Of a stretch of 64,000 bases of DNA, positions 53,398 to 61,946 are shown in pieces. The position numbers and the translations under genes were made by a program. Position 1 is the first letter of the stretch. The number at the start of each line of letters is the position of its first letter. Origin of the DNA: Brevibacterium permense. Its GTDB lineage: Bacteria > Actinomycetota > Actinomycetes > Actinomycetales > Brevibacteriaceae. The notes beneath the pieces were generated by a model that saw only the letters and a list, made by a program, of their open reading frames with translations, ran no database searches and was not told where the DNA came from. The stretch is from NCBI RefSeq assembly GCF_025506275.1, contig NZ_QYCP01000089.1:79267-143266 (forward strand). Reading direction: 5' to 3'.

Positions 53398-53937
53398 ATG
53401 ACTCGGACTGCCCTGGACTTCGACGAGAACTGGTTCGACGACGCGGAATACGCGCGCCTGCGCAGGCGCATGCCGATCCCCTATGTCAACGCCATCCCGG
53501 TGCGGGTGGGCGAGACCGGCAATGTCGAACGCATTGGCCTGCTGTTGCGCAGCCTCGAGGACGGCACCCTCGGACGAGAGGTCGTAGGCGGGAGGATCCG
53601 CTTCCATGAGACGATCCGAACCGCACTGGTGCGTCACGCCGAGAACGACCTCGGCCCGATGGCGCTGCCGGTCATTCCGCCTGCGATCAGCCCGTTCCAC
53701 ATCGCCGAGTACTTCCCCACCGAGGGATCGGCCCTTCTCCACGATCCGCGCCAGCATGCGATCGCCATGTGCTTCATCATGGAGGTCCGCGGCGAATGCA
53801 CCCCGCGAGCCGATGCCCTCAGCCTCGATTGGCTGACCCCCGAAGAGACCCTGCGTCCCGATATCGTCGGCGAGCTCCGCTACGGCCAGGACCATATCCT
53901 GCGCATCGCACTGGCGCATCTGGGCTTCCACGTCTGA
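53398..53937 (+). CDS. NUDIX-like (DUF4916-type) protein
   Basis: The 179-residue protein resembles the actinobacterial DUF4916/NUDIX family: NWFDDAEYARLRRRMPIPYVNAIPVRVG at the N-terminus, GGRIRFHETIRTALVRHAENDLG in the place of a NUDIX box (glutamate pattern incomplete), and EYFPTEGSALLHDPRQHAIAMCF. Pyrophosphohydrolase activity is uncertain because the canonical REUXEE motif is not seen. ATG 53398 fits the GAATAT box; the frame open to 53191 runs into prpD. It ends at a clear terminator. Confidence 0.62.
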   Translation: MTRTALDFDENWFDDAEYARLRRRMPIPYVNAIPVRVGETGNVERIGLLLRSLEDGTLGREVVGGRIRFHETIRTALVRHAENDLGPMALPVIPPAISPFHIAEYFPTEGSALLHDPRQHAIAMCFIMEVRGECTPRADALSLDWLTPEETLRPDIVGELRYGQDHILRIALAHLGFHV

Positions 53938-53952
53938 GCCAGATTTATGCCC

Positions 53953-53985
53953 GGGTGAGACGAACCCTCTCACCCCACGTTTTTT
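53953..53985 (+). terminator. Rho-independent terminator of NUDIX-like gene
   Basis: GGGTGAGA (53953-53960) pairs perfectly with TCTCACCC (53968-53975) around a 7-base loop. After a four-base gap (CACG) a run of six T follows. Confidence 0.8.
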
Positions 53986-54001
53986 CTACATCTTGTAGAA
54001 A
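53983..54001 (+). promoter_or_regulatory. Operator-like palindrome in the usp promoter
   Basis: TTTCTACA-TCT-TGTAGAAA is a perfect palindrome with 8-base arms. It ends nine bases before the TAGACT box at 54010-54015, covering the -35 zone. A repressor or activator of the universal stress gene could bind here. Confidence 0.5.
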
Positions 54002-54009
54002 TGTCTTGG

Positions 54010-54015
54010 TAGACT
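54010..54015 (+). promoter_or_regulatory. -10 box of usp gene
   Basis: TAGACT lies 79 bases before the usp ATG, leaving a leader with a GAGAGGTG ribosome site. It contrasts with the leaderless genes in the window. Confidence 0.4.
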
Positions 54016-54094
54016 GAATGCGACGCGGACGATACCGCCAGTCGGGGCCGTCGTCGGCGTCTGGGTTGAACGGGCCCCGATCGAGAGGTGCGAG

Positions 54095-55012
54095 ATGTCT
54101 GCTCAAACCAGTTCGTCCGAATCCGGCCTCAACCTCGAACTCGGCGTCCTCGTCGGCTTCGACGGCTCCGAACTCGCCGCCCAGGCCGTCCGCTACGGCG
54201 CAGTCGAGGCCGAACGCCGCGGTACGGTTCTCACCGTCGTCACCGCCTATGAGCTGCCGACGATGATCTATCCGAATATGGCCTCCATCCCCAGTGAACC
54301 AGAGGATGACAAGGCGAAGAAGGTAGCAGAGAAGACCCTCGCCGAGGCGGTCGAACTTCTGCGCGACTACTCCGGTGAGAAATCCTTCCGCACCGCACCC
54401 GGCAACTCTGCCGGTGCGCTCGTCACGCTCAGTGCCGATGCCGAGGTCGTCATCGTCGGCGCCCGCGGCCGCGGCGGTTTCATGGGTCGAGTCCTCGGGT
54501 CCGTGTCCACGGCGCTGCCTGCCCACGCTCATTGCCCGACGATCGTCGTTTCCGAAAGGTCGACTTCAGCATTCGCGGCCACAGGCCCGGTCGTCGTCGC
54601 CGTCGACGGCTCCGACACCGGTCGGGTCGCCATGTTCACGGCAGCCGCCGAGGCCGCCTTACGCGGCACGGAGCTCGAACTCGTCGTGGTGCTGCCGGCC
54701 GGTGAGGAATGGCTCTACTGGTACCCCGACCTCGAACTCAGCTCCGAGGTCACTGCGCGTCGACAGAGGCAGCTGACCGAATCACTCGAGAAGGAAGCCG
54801 GGACGCTGGCGGAGCAGTTCCCGGATCTGGCGGTGACCACCTCGGTGCCGGTCGGCGATCCCAAGGAGACTCTCGTCGAGATCAGCTCCCGCGCACAGCT
54901 GACGGTGATGGGCACCCGTGGGCGCGGACGGATCCGCAGCGCTCTGCTGGGATCCGTCTCGCGCGGAGTCCTCAACCACGCCGAGGGCCCGGTCATGGTG
55001 GTTCCGAGCTGA
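54095..55012 (+). CDS. Universal stress protein, two UspA domains
   Basis: The 305-residue protein is a tandem of two Usp domains (about 15-152 and 165-303). Both carry ATP-binding G-x2-G-x9-G(S) motifs: GARGRGGFMGRVLGSVS and GTRGRGRIRSALLGSVS. Tandem-Usp proteins are common in actinobacteria and help in hypoxia or stationary phase. GAGAGGTGCGAG precedes the ATG. The promoter has a palindromic operator candidate. Confidence 0.9.
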   Translation: MSAQTSSSESGLNLELGVLVGFDGSELAAQAVRYGAVEAERRGTVLTVVTAYELPTMIYPNMASIPSEPEDDKAKKVAEKTLAEAVELLRDYSGEKSFRTAPGNSAGALVTLSADAEVVIVGARGRGGFMGRVLGSVSTALPAHAHCPTIVVSERSTSAFAATGPVVVAVDGSDTGRVAMFTAAAEAALRGTELELVVVLPAGEEWLYWYPDLELSSEVTARRQRQLTESLEKEAGTLAEQFPDLAVTTSVPVGDPKETLVEISSRAQLTVMGTRGRGRIRSALLGSVSRGVLNHAEGPVMVVPS

Positions 55013-55048
55013 TCGACAGCGCCGGGTTGATCAGCAAGACTGTGCCGA

Positions 55049-57031
55049 TCAGCTGAGTCCGGCACGTCGACGGCGACGGCTCACCACGAGGAGTGCCGCG
55101 CCGAGTGCCAGCGCCCCCGCGCCGACAGCCAAGGGCAGTGCGAGCCCACCGCCGGTGCGGGGCAGGTCTCCATCTCCACTCGCCGAGGCGGTCCCGGATG
55201 AATCCGAATCATCGCCCGTTCCTGCGGCGTTCGCTTCTGCACCGTTTGCCTCGGCTGCATCTGTCTCGGCGCTGGAGTCGGCAGTGCCGGCATCTGCCGT
55301 GCCGGCCTCGGATCCGCTCCCGTCGTCGGTACCGTCAGACCCGACACCACCCGAGGCAGCACCGTCGGAGCCGGCGCTGTCGGAGGCGGTGCCACCCGTA
55401 CCAGTGTCGGCATCTGCACTCGGACCATCGGCACCTGCGTCCGCGTCGTCGCTGGTTCCGGCATCCTCGGCACCTGCGTCTGCGTCGTCGCTCGTTCCTG
55501 CACTGTCGGCGTCATCATTTGCACCTGCATCATCAGCACCCGCCGCGGCGTCGGTCTCCGCATCGTCATCCGGGGCCGGTTCTTCCGCCTCGGCGCGCCT
55601 GAGTTCGACGTCGTCGATCTGCTCGGCTGCGGCCTGCGCTTCCGCGCGTGCGCCGTCGGCCGGTGCCCCGACTACCGGCACCTCATAGGTCGTCGCCCGC
55701 AGAGCTTCGTCGCTGACTCGGACCCGGGTGAAGGCGGGCACGTCGTTGTGGACGCTCTTGCCTTCCCAGTCGAGGCCGGGAACGTATTCATAGAACTTCG
55801 ACCCTGACGATGAGGTCAGCGTGAGGTAGAGCGTCTGCCCGTCTTCCTTCTCTTCCTCGGTTCCCGCTTCGGAGCCCTCAACGGGCTTGCCTTCGCCGTC
55901 CATGAGGAAGGTGCGGTTATAGATGTGGTCGTGGCCGGAGACGACGAGGTCGATGTCGTTGCGGGCCGCGACCGGAGGGATCGCCTTCCGCAGCCGCTTC
56001 ACGTCGGGGTCGCTCCAATGGGTTGCCGTCGAATAGATCGAGTGATGGAATCCGAGCACAGTCCACCGTGCCTGGTCACCGTGCTCGGCGACGATCTCGT
56101 CGATGAATTCGGCGTGGGCATCCATGTCCGGGCTGTTCGAGTTGATATTGAGGAACAGGACTCCGTCTTCGATGAACCAGTAGTCGCCGCCGGAAGTGAT
56201 GATGCCGCCACCGCCGTGGTCCTGGCTGACATTGGGGCGGTTGAAGTGCTGTTCGTAGGCTTTCGATGACACATCGTGGTTGCCGATCGTCGTCGCCTGC
56301 GGGATCGTCCGGGTCACTTCCGGTGCCAGGTATTGAGCGTACTGCTCCTGGTTGCCGGCGGAGTTGACCTGGTCTCCCAGCGAGTAGATGAAGCTCGGGT
56401 CATCGGCGGTGGCCGCTGCCGAGGACAGGGTCCGGTCCCAGCCGGCCGCGTCGTCGGGATCTCCTCCTCCGGCGCCGACCTGGGGGTCGCCGAAGACGAG
56501 GAATTCGTCATCTCCTCCGGACGATCCTGTGGTGAACTGCTGCACTTCAGTGAACCCGTCCTCGTCGCTGCCGACCTGGTAGGCGTATTCGGTGCCGGGT
56601 TTCAGGTCGGTCATGCTCGCATGGTTGAAGTGACGTCTGAGGTCGGTCGCGAGTCCGGTGTCCGTGGTCTCAGCTGTTGCCGCGTCGGCCGGAAGCTTTC
56701 CGCCATCGAGCTGACTCGCCGGCGCCCACCGGACCTCTCCCCCACCAGAACTCTCACTCATCCACGAGAGGTTGCGCGCCGTCGAGTCGGCCCCGACCTG
56801 CAACACGGGATCGGTGATCGCCTCACTCACAGCATCCGCCTCGGCAGGCGAATCCGTCCGGTCCGAGCTGAGAATCTGAGCAGAGTCGGCATTCGCGCCC
56901 TGGGTCGCGGTCGATCCTCCGGAACCGAGAGATGGCTCGGCACGCACGGGTACCGGGGCCGCCACCAGAGCGGCGAGCAGGGTAGCGGCGGACAGGGCAC
57001 TGAGCGGTCTCTTGAGTCGATGTGTATTCAC
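55049..57031 (-). CDS. LPXTG-anchored metallophosphoesterase
   Basis: The 660-residue surface enzyme begins with a signal peptide (to about residue 31) and a fibronectin-III-like purple-acid-phosphatase N-domain (about 70-170). A calcineurin-type phosphoesterase domain follows (FGDPQVG, YSLGDQVNSAG, TIGNHDVS, GFHHSIYS, SGHDHIYNRT). After it comes an acidic Asp/Ala/Gly/Ser stalk of about 150 residues with repeats of AGTSDDADAGA, then a sortase signal LPRTGG, a hydrophobic helix and an Arg-rich tail. It likely releases phosphate from esters at the cell wall. Convergent with the usp gene. Confidence 0.87.
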   Translation of the reverse strand: MNTHRLKRPLSALSAATLLAALVAAPVPVRAEPSLGSGGSTATQGANADSAQILSSDRTDSPAEADAVSEAITDPVLQVGADSTARNLSWMSESSGGGEVRWAPASQLDGGKLPADAATAETTDTGLATDLRRHFNHASMTDLKPGTEYAYQVGSDEDGFTEVQQFTTGSSGGDDEFLVFGDPQVGAGGGDPDDAAGWDRTLSSAAATADDPSFIYSLGDQVNSAGNQEQYAQYLAPEVTRTIPQATTIGNHDVSSKAYEQHFNRPNVSQDHGGGGIITSGGDYWFIEDGVLFLNINSNSPDMDAHAEFIDEIVAEHGDQARWTVLGFHHSIYSTATHWSDPDVKRLRKAIPPVAARNDIDLVVSGHDHIYNRTFLMDGEGKPVEGSEAGTEEEKEDGQTLYLTLTSSSGSKFYEYVPGLDWEGKSVHNDVPAFTRVRVSDEALRATTYEVPVVGAPADGARAEAQAAAEQIDDVELRRAEAEEPAPDDDAETDAAAGADDAGANDDADSAGTSDDADAGAEDAGTSDDADAGADGPSADADTGTGGTASDSAGSDGAASGGVGSDGTDDGSGSEAGTADAGTADSSAETDAAEANGAEANAAGTGDDSDSSGTASASGDGDLPRTGGGLALPLAVGAGALALGAALLVVSRRRRRAGLS

Positions 57032-57145
57032 CCGCCCATTCCTACTGACCAGTAGTGTCCGGTCGTTCGAGGCCCGTCGACGGGAAGAGGAACGGGAAGT
57101 GAATCCTCGATGACCGACCCCGGCCTCCGCGTCGCTCCCCTGTTG

Positions 57146-57151
57146 TACAGT
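57146..57151 (+). promoter_or_regulatory. -10 box in front of the TPP riboswitch
   Basis: TACAGT would place the transcription start at about 57158-57160, exactly where the riboswitch fold begins. Confidence 0.4.
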
Positions 57152-57159
57152 GGTGGCTA

Positions 57160-57252
57160 CGACAGGGGAGCGCCGTCAGGGGCGCTGAGAGTGCAGGAGA
57201 AGCTGCAGACCCTCGAACCTGATGCGGCTAGCACCGCCGAAGGAAGTCGAGA
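57160..57252 (+). ncRNA. TPP riboswitch (THI element)
   Basis: The conserved thi-box pieces occur in order: ACAGGGGAGC at the 5' side, CTGAGA at 57185-57190, GACCCT then GAACCTGAT around 57208-57223, GCGGCTAGCACCGC, and the closing GGAAG. It binds thiamine pyrophosphate. Downstream a hairpin can mask the ribosome site of ykoE. Confidence 0.95.
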
Positions 57253-57261
57253 CTCTTCACC

Positions 57262-57280
57262 CCTCCTTGAAATGAGGAGG
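57262..57280 (+). promoter_or_regulatory. SD-sequestering hairpin of the TPP riboswitch
   Basis: CCTCCT (57262-57267) pairs with AGGAGG (57275-57280), which is the ribosome site of the ATG at 57285. This expression platform implies translational control and not transcription termination. Confidence 0.65.
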
Positions 57281-57284
57281 CACA

Positions 57285-57914
57285 ATGCCGAAAACCACCA
57301 CGCCGAACACCACCCCCACCCTTTCACGCGCCTACACCGCAGCGCCGAAATCCAAACAGTGGCGGGTGGTCGACTATGTCACCACCGCCGTTCTCGGTAT
57401 CGCCGTAGGGCTCGTGTTCTGGGTGTTGGCGCTGAGCTGGAAGGTCCTCGAGCTCGCCTTCCAGGCATTCCCGCCGTCGATCGGCCTAATCGCAGGACTC
57501 TGGGTGCTGGCCGGCCCGCTCGCCGGTGCCATCATCCGCAAACCCGGTGCCGCGCTCCTGTGCGAACTCATCGCCGCCATCGTCGAAGCCGTCCTCGGCT
57601 CCCACTTCGGAGCAACCGTTCTGCTCTCGGGACTGCTGCAGGGCCTCGGTGCCGAACTCGTCTTCGCCGCCTTCGGCTACAAGCGCTTCACCCTGTGGGT
57701 CACCGCGGCCTCGGGGATGCTGGCCGCGGCGTTCATGGCCGTGAGCGAGAACATCATGTACAACGCCGAATGGCAGTTCGGTTTCCAGGCGATCTACGCC
57801 GTCTGCGCAATCGTCTCCGGCCTCGTCATCTCCGGGATCGGCGCCTGGTTCGCCTACCGGGCGATCGCGGCCACCGGAGCTCTGAGCTCCTTCGCCTCCG
57901 GCCGTCTGCGCTGA
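57285..57914 (+). CDS. ykoE: YkoE-type ECF transporter S component (thiamine precursor)
   Basis: The 209-residue membrane protein has about five to six helices and matches YkoE, the substrate-binding subunit of the YkoEDC energy-coupling-factor transporter for hydroxymethylpyrimidine/thiamine. Recognisable stretches are WRVVDYVTTAVLGIAVGLVF and LCELIAAIVEAVLGSHFGATVLLSGLLQGLGAELVFA. The TPP riboswitch directly upstream supports a thiamine role. The stop shares a base with the next start (TGATG). Confidence 0.9.
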   Translation: MPKTTTPNTTPTLSRAYTAAPKSKQWRVVDYVTTAVLGIAVGLVFWVLALSWKVLELAFQAFPPSIGLIAGLWVLAGPLAGAIIRKPGAALLCELIAAIVEAVLGSHFGATVLLSGLLQGLGAELVFAAFGYKRFTLWVTAASGMLAAAFMAVSENIMYNAEWQFGFQAIYAVCAIVSGLVISGIGAWFAYRAIAATGALSSFASGRLR

Positions 57915-59446
57915 TGGCGCTGCCGATCACGGCCGCCGGCTTCTCATGGACGCACACCGACCGTGACCAGCCGGCAGTCGGTCCGCTCGACCTGCAGATC
58001 GCGGCCGGAGAGAAAGTGCTGCTGCTCGGCGCCTCCGGAGCCGGCAAATCGACGCTCCTTCACGCTGTCGCCGGTGTCCTGCCCGAGGAGTCGGGTGAGG
58101 CCACCGGTGAACTGCTCCTCGGCGGCGAGAAACCGGATCCTCGCCGAGGCAGCACCGGGCTGGTCCTCCAAGATCCCGATTCGCAGGTGATCTTCTCCCG
58201 CGTCGGCGATGATGTGGCGTTCGGGATGGAGAACCTCGGACTCCCGGCCGAGACAATCGAGGCTCAGGTCCCCAGATCTCTGCGGGCGTTGGGCCTCGAT
58301 CTGCCGCCGGAGCATCCGAGTGCCGCGCTGTCCGGCGGGCAGAAGCAGCGGCTCGCTCTGGCGGGGATCCACGCGATGACCCCGGAGGTCATCGTCCTCG
58401 ACGAACCGACGGCCAATATCGACCCCGCCTCAGCGACCGAGGTCCGCGATGCCGTGCTCACCGTGCAAGCCGAGACACAGGCGACAATGCTCGTCGTCGA
58501 ACACCGGGTCGAGCTGTGGATCGATCACGTCGACCGGGTCATCGTGCTCGGCCGCGAAGGCATCGCTGCCCAAGGTCCGCCCCCGCAGATCTTCTCCGAT
58601 CCCGACCTGAACGACACACTCGTCGACTGCGGAATCTGGATGCCGCAGCACTCCCCCACCCCGCGCCGAGGCGGAACGGCAGGAATCGATAGGTCGTCGG
58701 GTCGCCTCGGCGAGGTTCTGCTGCGCACCGATCGACTCAGCGTTGCTCGACCGCGCATGGCCACCCCCGCCGCGACCGACCTGGACCTGAGCCTGCGTGC
58801 CGGTCAGGCGCTCGGAATCGTCGGTGCGAACGGGGCAGGCAAATCGACCACGGCCCTGACCTTGGCGGGTCTGCTGCCCGAATTCTCTGGGCAGGTCCTC
58901 GCCGAGGCGGCCCTGCGGGAAGGAGCCAAACGGACCCGGCCTTTCGCCTGGCCGTCGAAGCAGTTGGCGGCGCGCATCGGCATGGTCTTCCAGGAACCGG
59001 CACACCAGTTCCTCACCTCGAGCGTGGCGACCGAACTCGAGCTGGGTCCCCGGCTGGCCGGGTGGTCTGCCGCCGAGTCGCAGGCTCGGATGGATGAGCT
59101 TCTTGAGGTCCTCGGTCTCACCGGGTTGGCACAGGCTCATCCGCAGAGTCTCTCAGGTGGGGAGAAGCGTCGCCTGTCGGTGGCGGCGATGCTGGCTCCC
59201 CGGCCGCGGGTGCTCATCGTCGATGAGCCGACCTTCGGTCAGGATGCGCTGACGTGGGCGGGGCTGGTGGAGATGTTCCTCGATGCTTTGGAACACGGTT
59301 CCGCGGTGATCGCGGTCAGCCACGATCAGGCGTTCCTCGAGGCCATAGGGGCCGATCTCCTCGAGCTCGGCGACCGCAGCAGCGCAGAACACGCCGGCAC
59401 CAGTGGGTCGGATTCGCATGTCAGAGCGGGTGATCGCGGTGAGTGA
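57914..59446 (+). CDS. ykoD: YkoD-type ECF ATPase with two ABC domains
   Basis: The 510-residue protein contains two ABC ATPase modules in one chain. Module one has GASGAGKST, LSGGQKQRLALAG and VIVLDEPTANIDP. Module two has GANGAGKSTTALTLAG, LSGGEKRRLSVAAM and VLIVDEPTFGQD. Both Walker sets are intact. It powers the YkoE/YkoC transporter. ATG 57914 overlaps the ykoE stop; the open frame further upstream is a shadow. Confidence 0.92.
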   Translation: MALPITAAGFSWTHTDRDQPAVGPLDLQIAAGEKVLLLGASGAGKSTLLHAVAGVLPEESGEATGELLLGGEKPDPRRGSTGLVLQDPDSQVIFSRVGDDVAFGMENLGLPAETIEAQVPRSLRALGLDLPPEHPSAALSGGQKQRLALAGIHAMTPEVIVLDEPTANIDPASATEVRDAVLTVQAETQATMLVVEHRVELWIDHVDRVIVLGREGIAAQGPPPQIFSDPDLNDTLVDCGIWMPQHSPTPRRGGTAGIDRSSGRLGEVLLRTDRLSVARPRMATPAATDLDLSLRAGQALGIVGANGAGKSTTALTLAGLLPEFSGQVLAEAALREGAKRTRPFAWPSKQLAARIGMVFQEPAHQFLTSSVATELELGPRLAGWSAAESQARMDELLEVLGLTGLAQAHPQSLSGGEKRRLSVAAMLAPRPRVLIVDEPTFGQDALTWAGLVEMFLDALEHGSAVIAVSHDQAFLEAIGADLLELGDRSSAEHAGTSGSDSHVRAGDRGE

Positions 59447-60284
59447 GAGTCTCGATATGCATTCTCGCCCTTCCCCCGAGGTCGCCGTAGAGGATCCGGG
59501 GCAGCTCATCCCCGTGGTGCGTTCAACGTCGTTGGCTCGATGCAATCCGCTGACGAAGATCGCAGTGGCTTTCGTCCTCATGGTCGGGGCGCTGCTGAGC
59601 ATCGATCTCGTCTCTGCCGGGGTGGTGCTGCTGGCAGCAGTGCTGGCTCTGCCTGCGACGGGACTCGATCTGGTGGCCGCGGCCAAGCGGCTGTGGTTCC
59701 TGCCCGCCGGAGCTCTGCTCGCCGCTTGGGGCACGGCACTGCTGGCGGAGAAGACCGGGGATGTGGTCGTCGACTTCGGTCCGATTCTGTTCACCACGGG
59801 TTCGTTGACGGCTGCCGCGGCGATCTTCGTCCGTGCCCTGGCGTTGGCGATCCCGCTCATTGTGCTCGTATCGACGATCGATCCGCGTGACCTCGCCGAT
59901 GCGCTCATTCAGCATCTGCGCCTGCCAGAGGTCGTTGTGGTCTCTGTACTGGCGGCCTCGCGTCTGCTCGGACTGCTCGTCAGCGAGTGGCAGGTGCTGG
60001 CGATGGCCAGGCGGGCCAGAGGCGTCGCCGGCGGTTCGCTACTGCGCCGTACGGGCAGCCTCATCAGCGGGGCGTTCGTCCTGCTCGTGGTCTCGATTCG
60101 CCGGGCGACGACCCTGGCGATGGCGATGGAGGGGCGGGCATTCGGTCGTCCGAGCCGCACGTGGCGCAGGCGGTCGAGTTTCGCGGTCCGAGATGTCGTG
60201 GCGGTGCTTCTCAGTCTGGCTGTCTGCGCGGTCGCGATCGGTGCGGCTCACATGCTCGGAGTCTGGAACCCGATCATCGGCTGA
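59439..60284 (+). CDS. ykoC: YkoC-type ECF transporter T component
   Basis: The 281-residue membrane protein has five to six helices and the CbiQ/EcfT coupling-helix motifs (ARGVAGGS, MAMEGRAFG), which link the ATPase to the S component. The GTG at 59439 overlaps the ykoD stop by eight bases; ATG 59418 is an alternative giving 29 bases of overlap. It is the last gene of the TPP-controlled operon. Confidence 0.88.
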   Translation: MSESLDMHSRPSPEVAVEDPGQLIPVVRSTSLARCNPLTKIAVAFVLMVGALLSIDLVSAGVVLLAAVLALPATGLDLVAAAKRLWFLPAGALLAAWGTALLAEKTGDVVVDFGPILFTTGSLTAAAAIFVRALALAIPLIVLVSTIDPRDLADALIQHLRLPEVVVVSVLAASRLLGLLVSEWQVLAMARRARGVAGGSLLRRTGSLISGAFVLLVVSIRRATTLAMAMEGRAFGRPSRTWRRRSSFAVRDVVAVLLSLAVCAVAIGAAHMLGVWNPIIG

Positions 60285-60348
60285 GGCGAAGCGAGGCCGT
60301 CGGAGCTGTTCCGCTGCCAGTCGATCAGAGCTGCCGGTCGATCAGAGT

Positions 60349-60891
60349 TCAGAGCTGCTTGAGGAAGTTCTTGCCGAAGGCCCGCCATTCCTCAAGGGCT
60401 TCGGGGCTGGGCAGCTTCGACGTGGTGAGAACGAAAAGGGTCTTGTCTTCGCTTTTCGTCTCGGCGGCGGCTTCGACCTTGATGCCGCTGTCGAGGTTTG
60501 CCCGCCAGAAGGAGCGCTTCGCCGTCTCCGAGGTGCGGGGATCACCGTCGAGGGCCACCTCGTTGAGGGTATCGCCGACTAGGGAGGCGAACGTTTCGAT
60601 GAGTTCGGATCGATTGCCGGGGATCGTGCGGGACACGGCGACGTCGAAGGTGCCATCGGCGCGCTGACCGGGCACGCGACGGCCGATCTCCTGCTCATAG
60701 GCGACGACTGCGCCTTGGACCCACCAGCCGTGGTTGTCGACTCTGCCGTCGAACTGGGGATAGAGAGCGTCGGCAAGCTCTTTGTGGCTCGCCGACGCTC
60801 CCCCGGCCGCTTCGAGGCGAGCACGGGTGTCGGCCCATGGTTCTCCGAGGGCCTTTTCGATCGATGCGATGTTCTGTGCTTTGGTCGCCAT
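60349..60891 (-). CDS. Conserved protein with DUF4287-like N-terminus
   Basis: The 180-residue protein has a small helical N-terminal part (AQNIASIEKALGEPWADTRARLEAAG ... NHGWWVQGAVVAYEQEIGRRVPGQ) resembling DUF4287-type proteins. A C-terminal alpha/beta part could be SRPBCC-like (FWRANLDSGIKVEAAAETKSEDKTLFVL). No catalytic residues are obvious. A TAGACT box six bases before the ATG indicates a leaderless message. Confidence 0.6.
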   Translation of the reverse strand: MATKAQNIASIEKALGEPWADTRARLEAAGGASASHKELADALYPQFDGRVDNHGWWVQGAVVAYEQEIGRRVPGQRADGTFDVAVSRTIPGNRSELIETFASLVGDTLNEVALDGDPRTSETAKRSFWRANLDSGIKVEAAAETKSEDKTLFVLTTSKLPSPEALEEWRAFGKNFLKQL

Positions 60892-60897
60892 GGCAGA

Positions 60898-60903
60898 AGT
60901 CTA
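60898..60903 (-). promoter_or_regulatory. -10 box of the DUF4287-like gene
   Basis: On the minus strand TAGACT is followed by six bases and the ATG at 60891. TTCAAC lies 18 bases further upstream as a weak -35. Confidence 0.45.
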
Positions 60904-60941
60904 TTCGCCCAATCGGTCCAAGTTGAAGGACTGGCAGGCGA

Positions 60942-61262
60942 TCAGTCGATCTTCAGCTCGCCCATCTCGTCCCAGCCTTCACCGTCGATCTTGCGGGAGA
61001 TGATCTTCGGGGTCGACACCAGGTGCGGGCGCATGGCTTCGAGGCCGGCGGCGAAGTGATCGCTGGTGACGTGCGGTTCTGCGCCTTCATCGGTGAATGC
61101 CTCGACGAGCACGAACTCGTTCGGGTTCTCCAGGCTCTTCGACCATTCGAACCACAGGTTGCCGGGCTCGGCCCGGGTCGCCTCGGTGAAGGCCCGAACG
61201 GCTTCGGGGAACTTCTCGACGCTTTCGGGTTTCACGTCATACTTCACGACGATGAAGATCAT
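60942..61262 (-). CDS. Antibiotic-biosynthesis-monooxygenase (ABM) family protein
   Basis: The 106-residue ferredoxin-like protein shows the ABM pattern: MIFIVVKYDVKPESVEKF, EPGNLWFEWSKSLENPNEFVLVEAFTDEGAEPHVTSDHF. The family includes quinol monooxygenases such as YgiN, and heme-degrading relatives, but a specific substrate cannot be assigned. AAGGAG precedes the ATG. Confidence 0.82.
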   Translation of the reverse strand: MIFIVVKYDVKPESVEKFPEAVRAFTEATRAEPGNLWFEWSKSLENPNEFVLVEAFTDEGAEPHVTSDHFAAGLEAMRPHLVSTPKIISRKIDGEGWDEMGELKID

Positions 61263-61337
61263 GGTTATTCTCCTTCAGCTGATCAGCAGTACGGTTCGAT
61301 CCCAGCTTAGTTCGGCCGCAATTGCGAATCGACCGAC

Positions 61338-61940
61338 TCACAGCCTTTCGGCGATGAGGACGAGGAAGTCGCTGTCGGGTTCGAAGGGACGCAGTTCCCA
61401 AGTGGAGAACTTCTGGTCGACGAACATCCCCGTGGCCTTGACGTCCTCGATGAAATCGTCGAAATCATACCCGCGTCCGGCACCGAATCCGGACACGAAC
61501 CGACCGCCGTGCTTGAGGGTCGACTTGATGTTGCCCAGGGTCTGCCGGCGCGAGGCGGGATCGAGGAAGGACAGAACGTTTCCGGCGCAGAAGGCCACGT
61601 CGATCTCGGTGATCCCGGCACCGGCGAAATCGAAATCGGCGAGGTCGCCGGTGTGCCATTCACCGCTGGGGAAATCCTCCTCGGCGACGGAGATGAGGAA
61701 TTCGTCGAGATCGACGCCGAAGACGGTGTGTCCTTCATTGATGAGCAGTCCGCCGGCCCGTCCGGTTCCGCAGCCGGCATCGAGGATGCGCGATCCCCGC
61801 GGAGCCATGGCGTTGACGAACCTTGCTTCACCGCCGATGTCATGCCCGGCGGCCGCAAGATCGCGCCACCGCTGCGCGTAGTTCGCCGAATGGTCGGGGT
61901 TGGCCCTGCGTACCTTGTTCCACTGATGGTCGAAGCTCAT
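61338..61940 (-). CDS. Class I SAM-dependent methyltransferase
   Basis: The 200-residue Rossmann-like protein has the SAM motif ILDAGCGTGRAGGLL, acidic strand end VFGVDLDEFLI and motif-IV-like IDVAFCAGNVLSFL. Substrate unknown. A TAGGAT box six bases before the ATG suggests a leaderless message. Confidence 0.82.
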   Translation of the reverse strand: MSFDHQWNKVRRANPDHSANYAQRWRDLAAAGHDIGGEARFVNAMAPRGSRILDAGCGTGRAGGLLINEGHTVFGVDLDEFLISVAEEDFPSGEWHTGDLADFDFAGAGITEIDVAFCAGNVLSFLDPASRRQTLGNIKSTLKHGGRFVSGFGAGRGYDFDDFIEDVKATGMFVDQKFSTWELRPFEPDSDFLVLIAERL

Positions 61941-61946
61941 GCCCTC

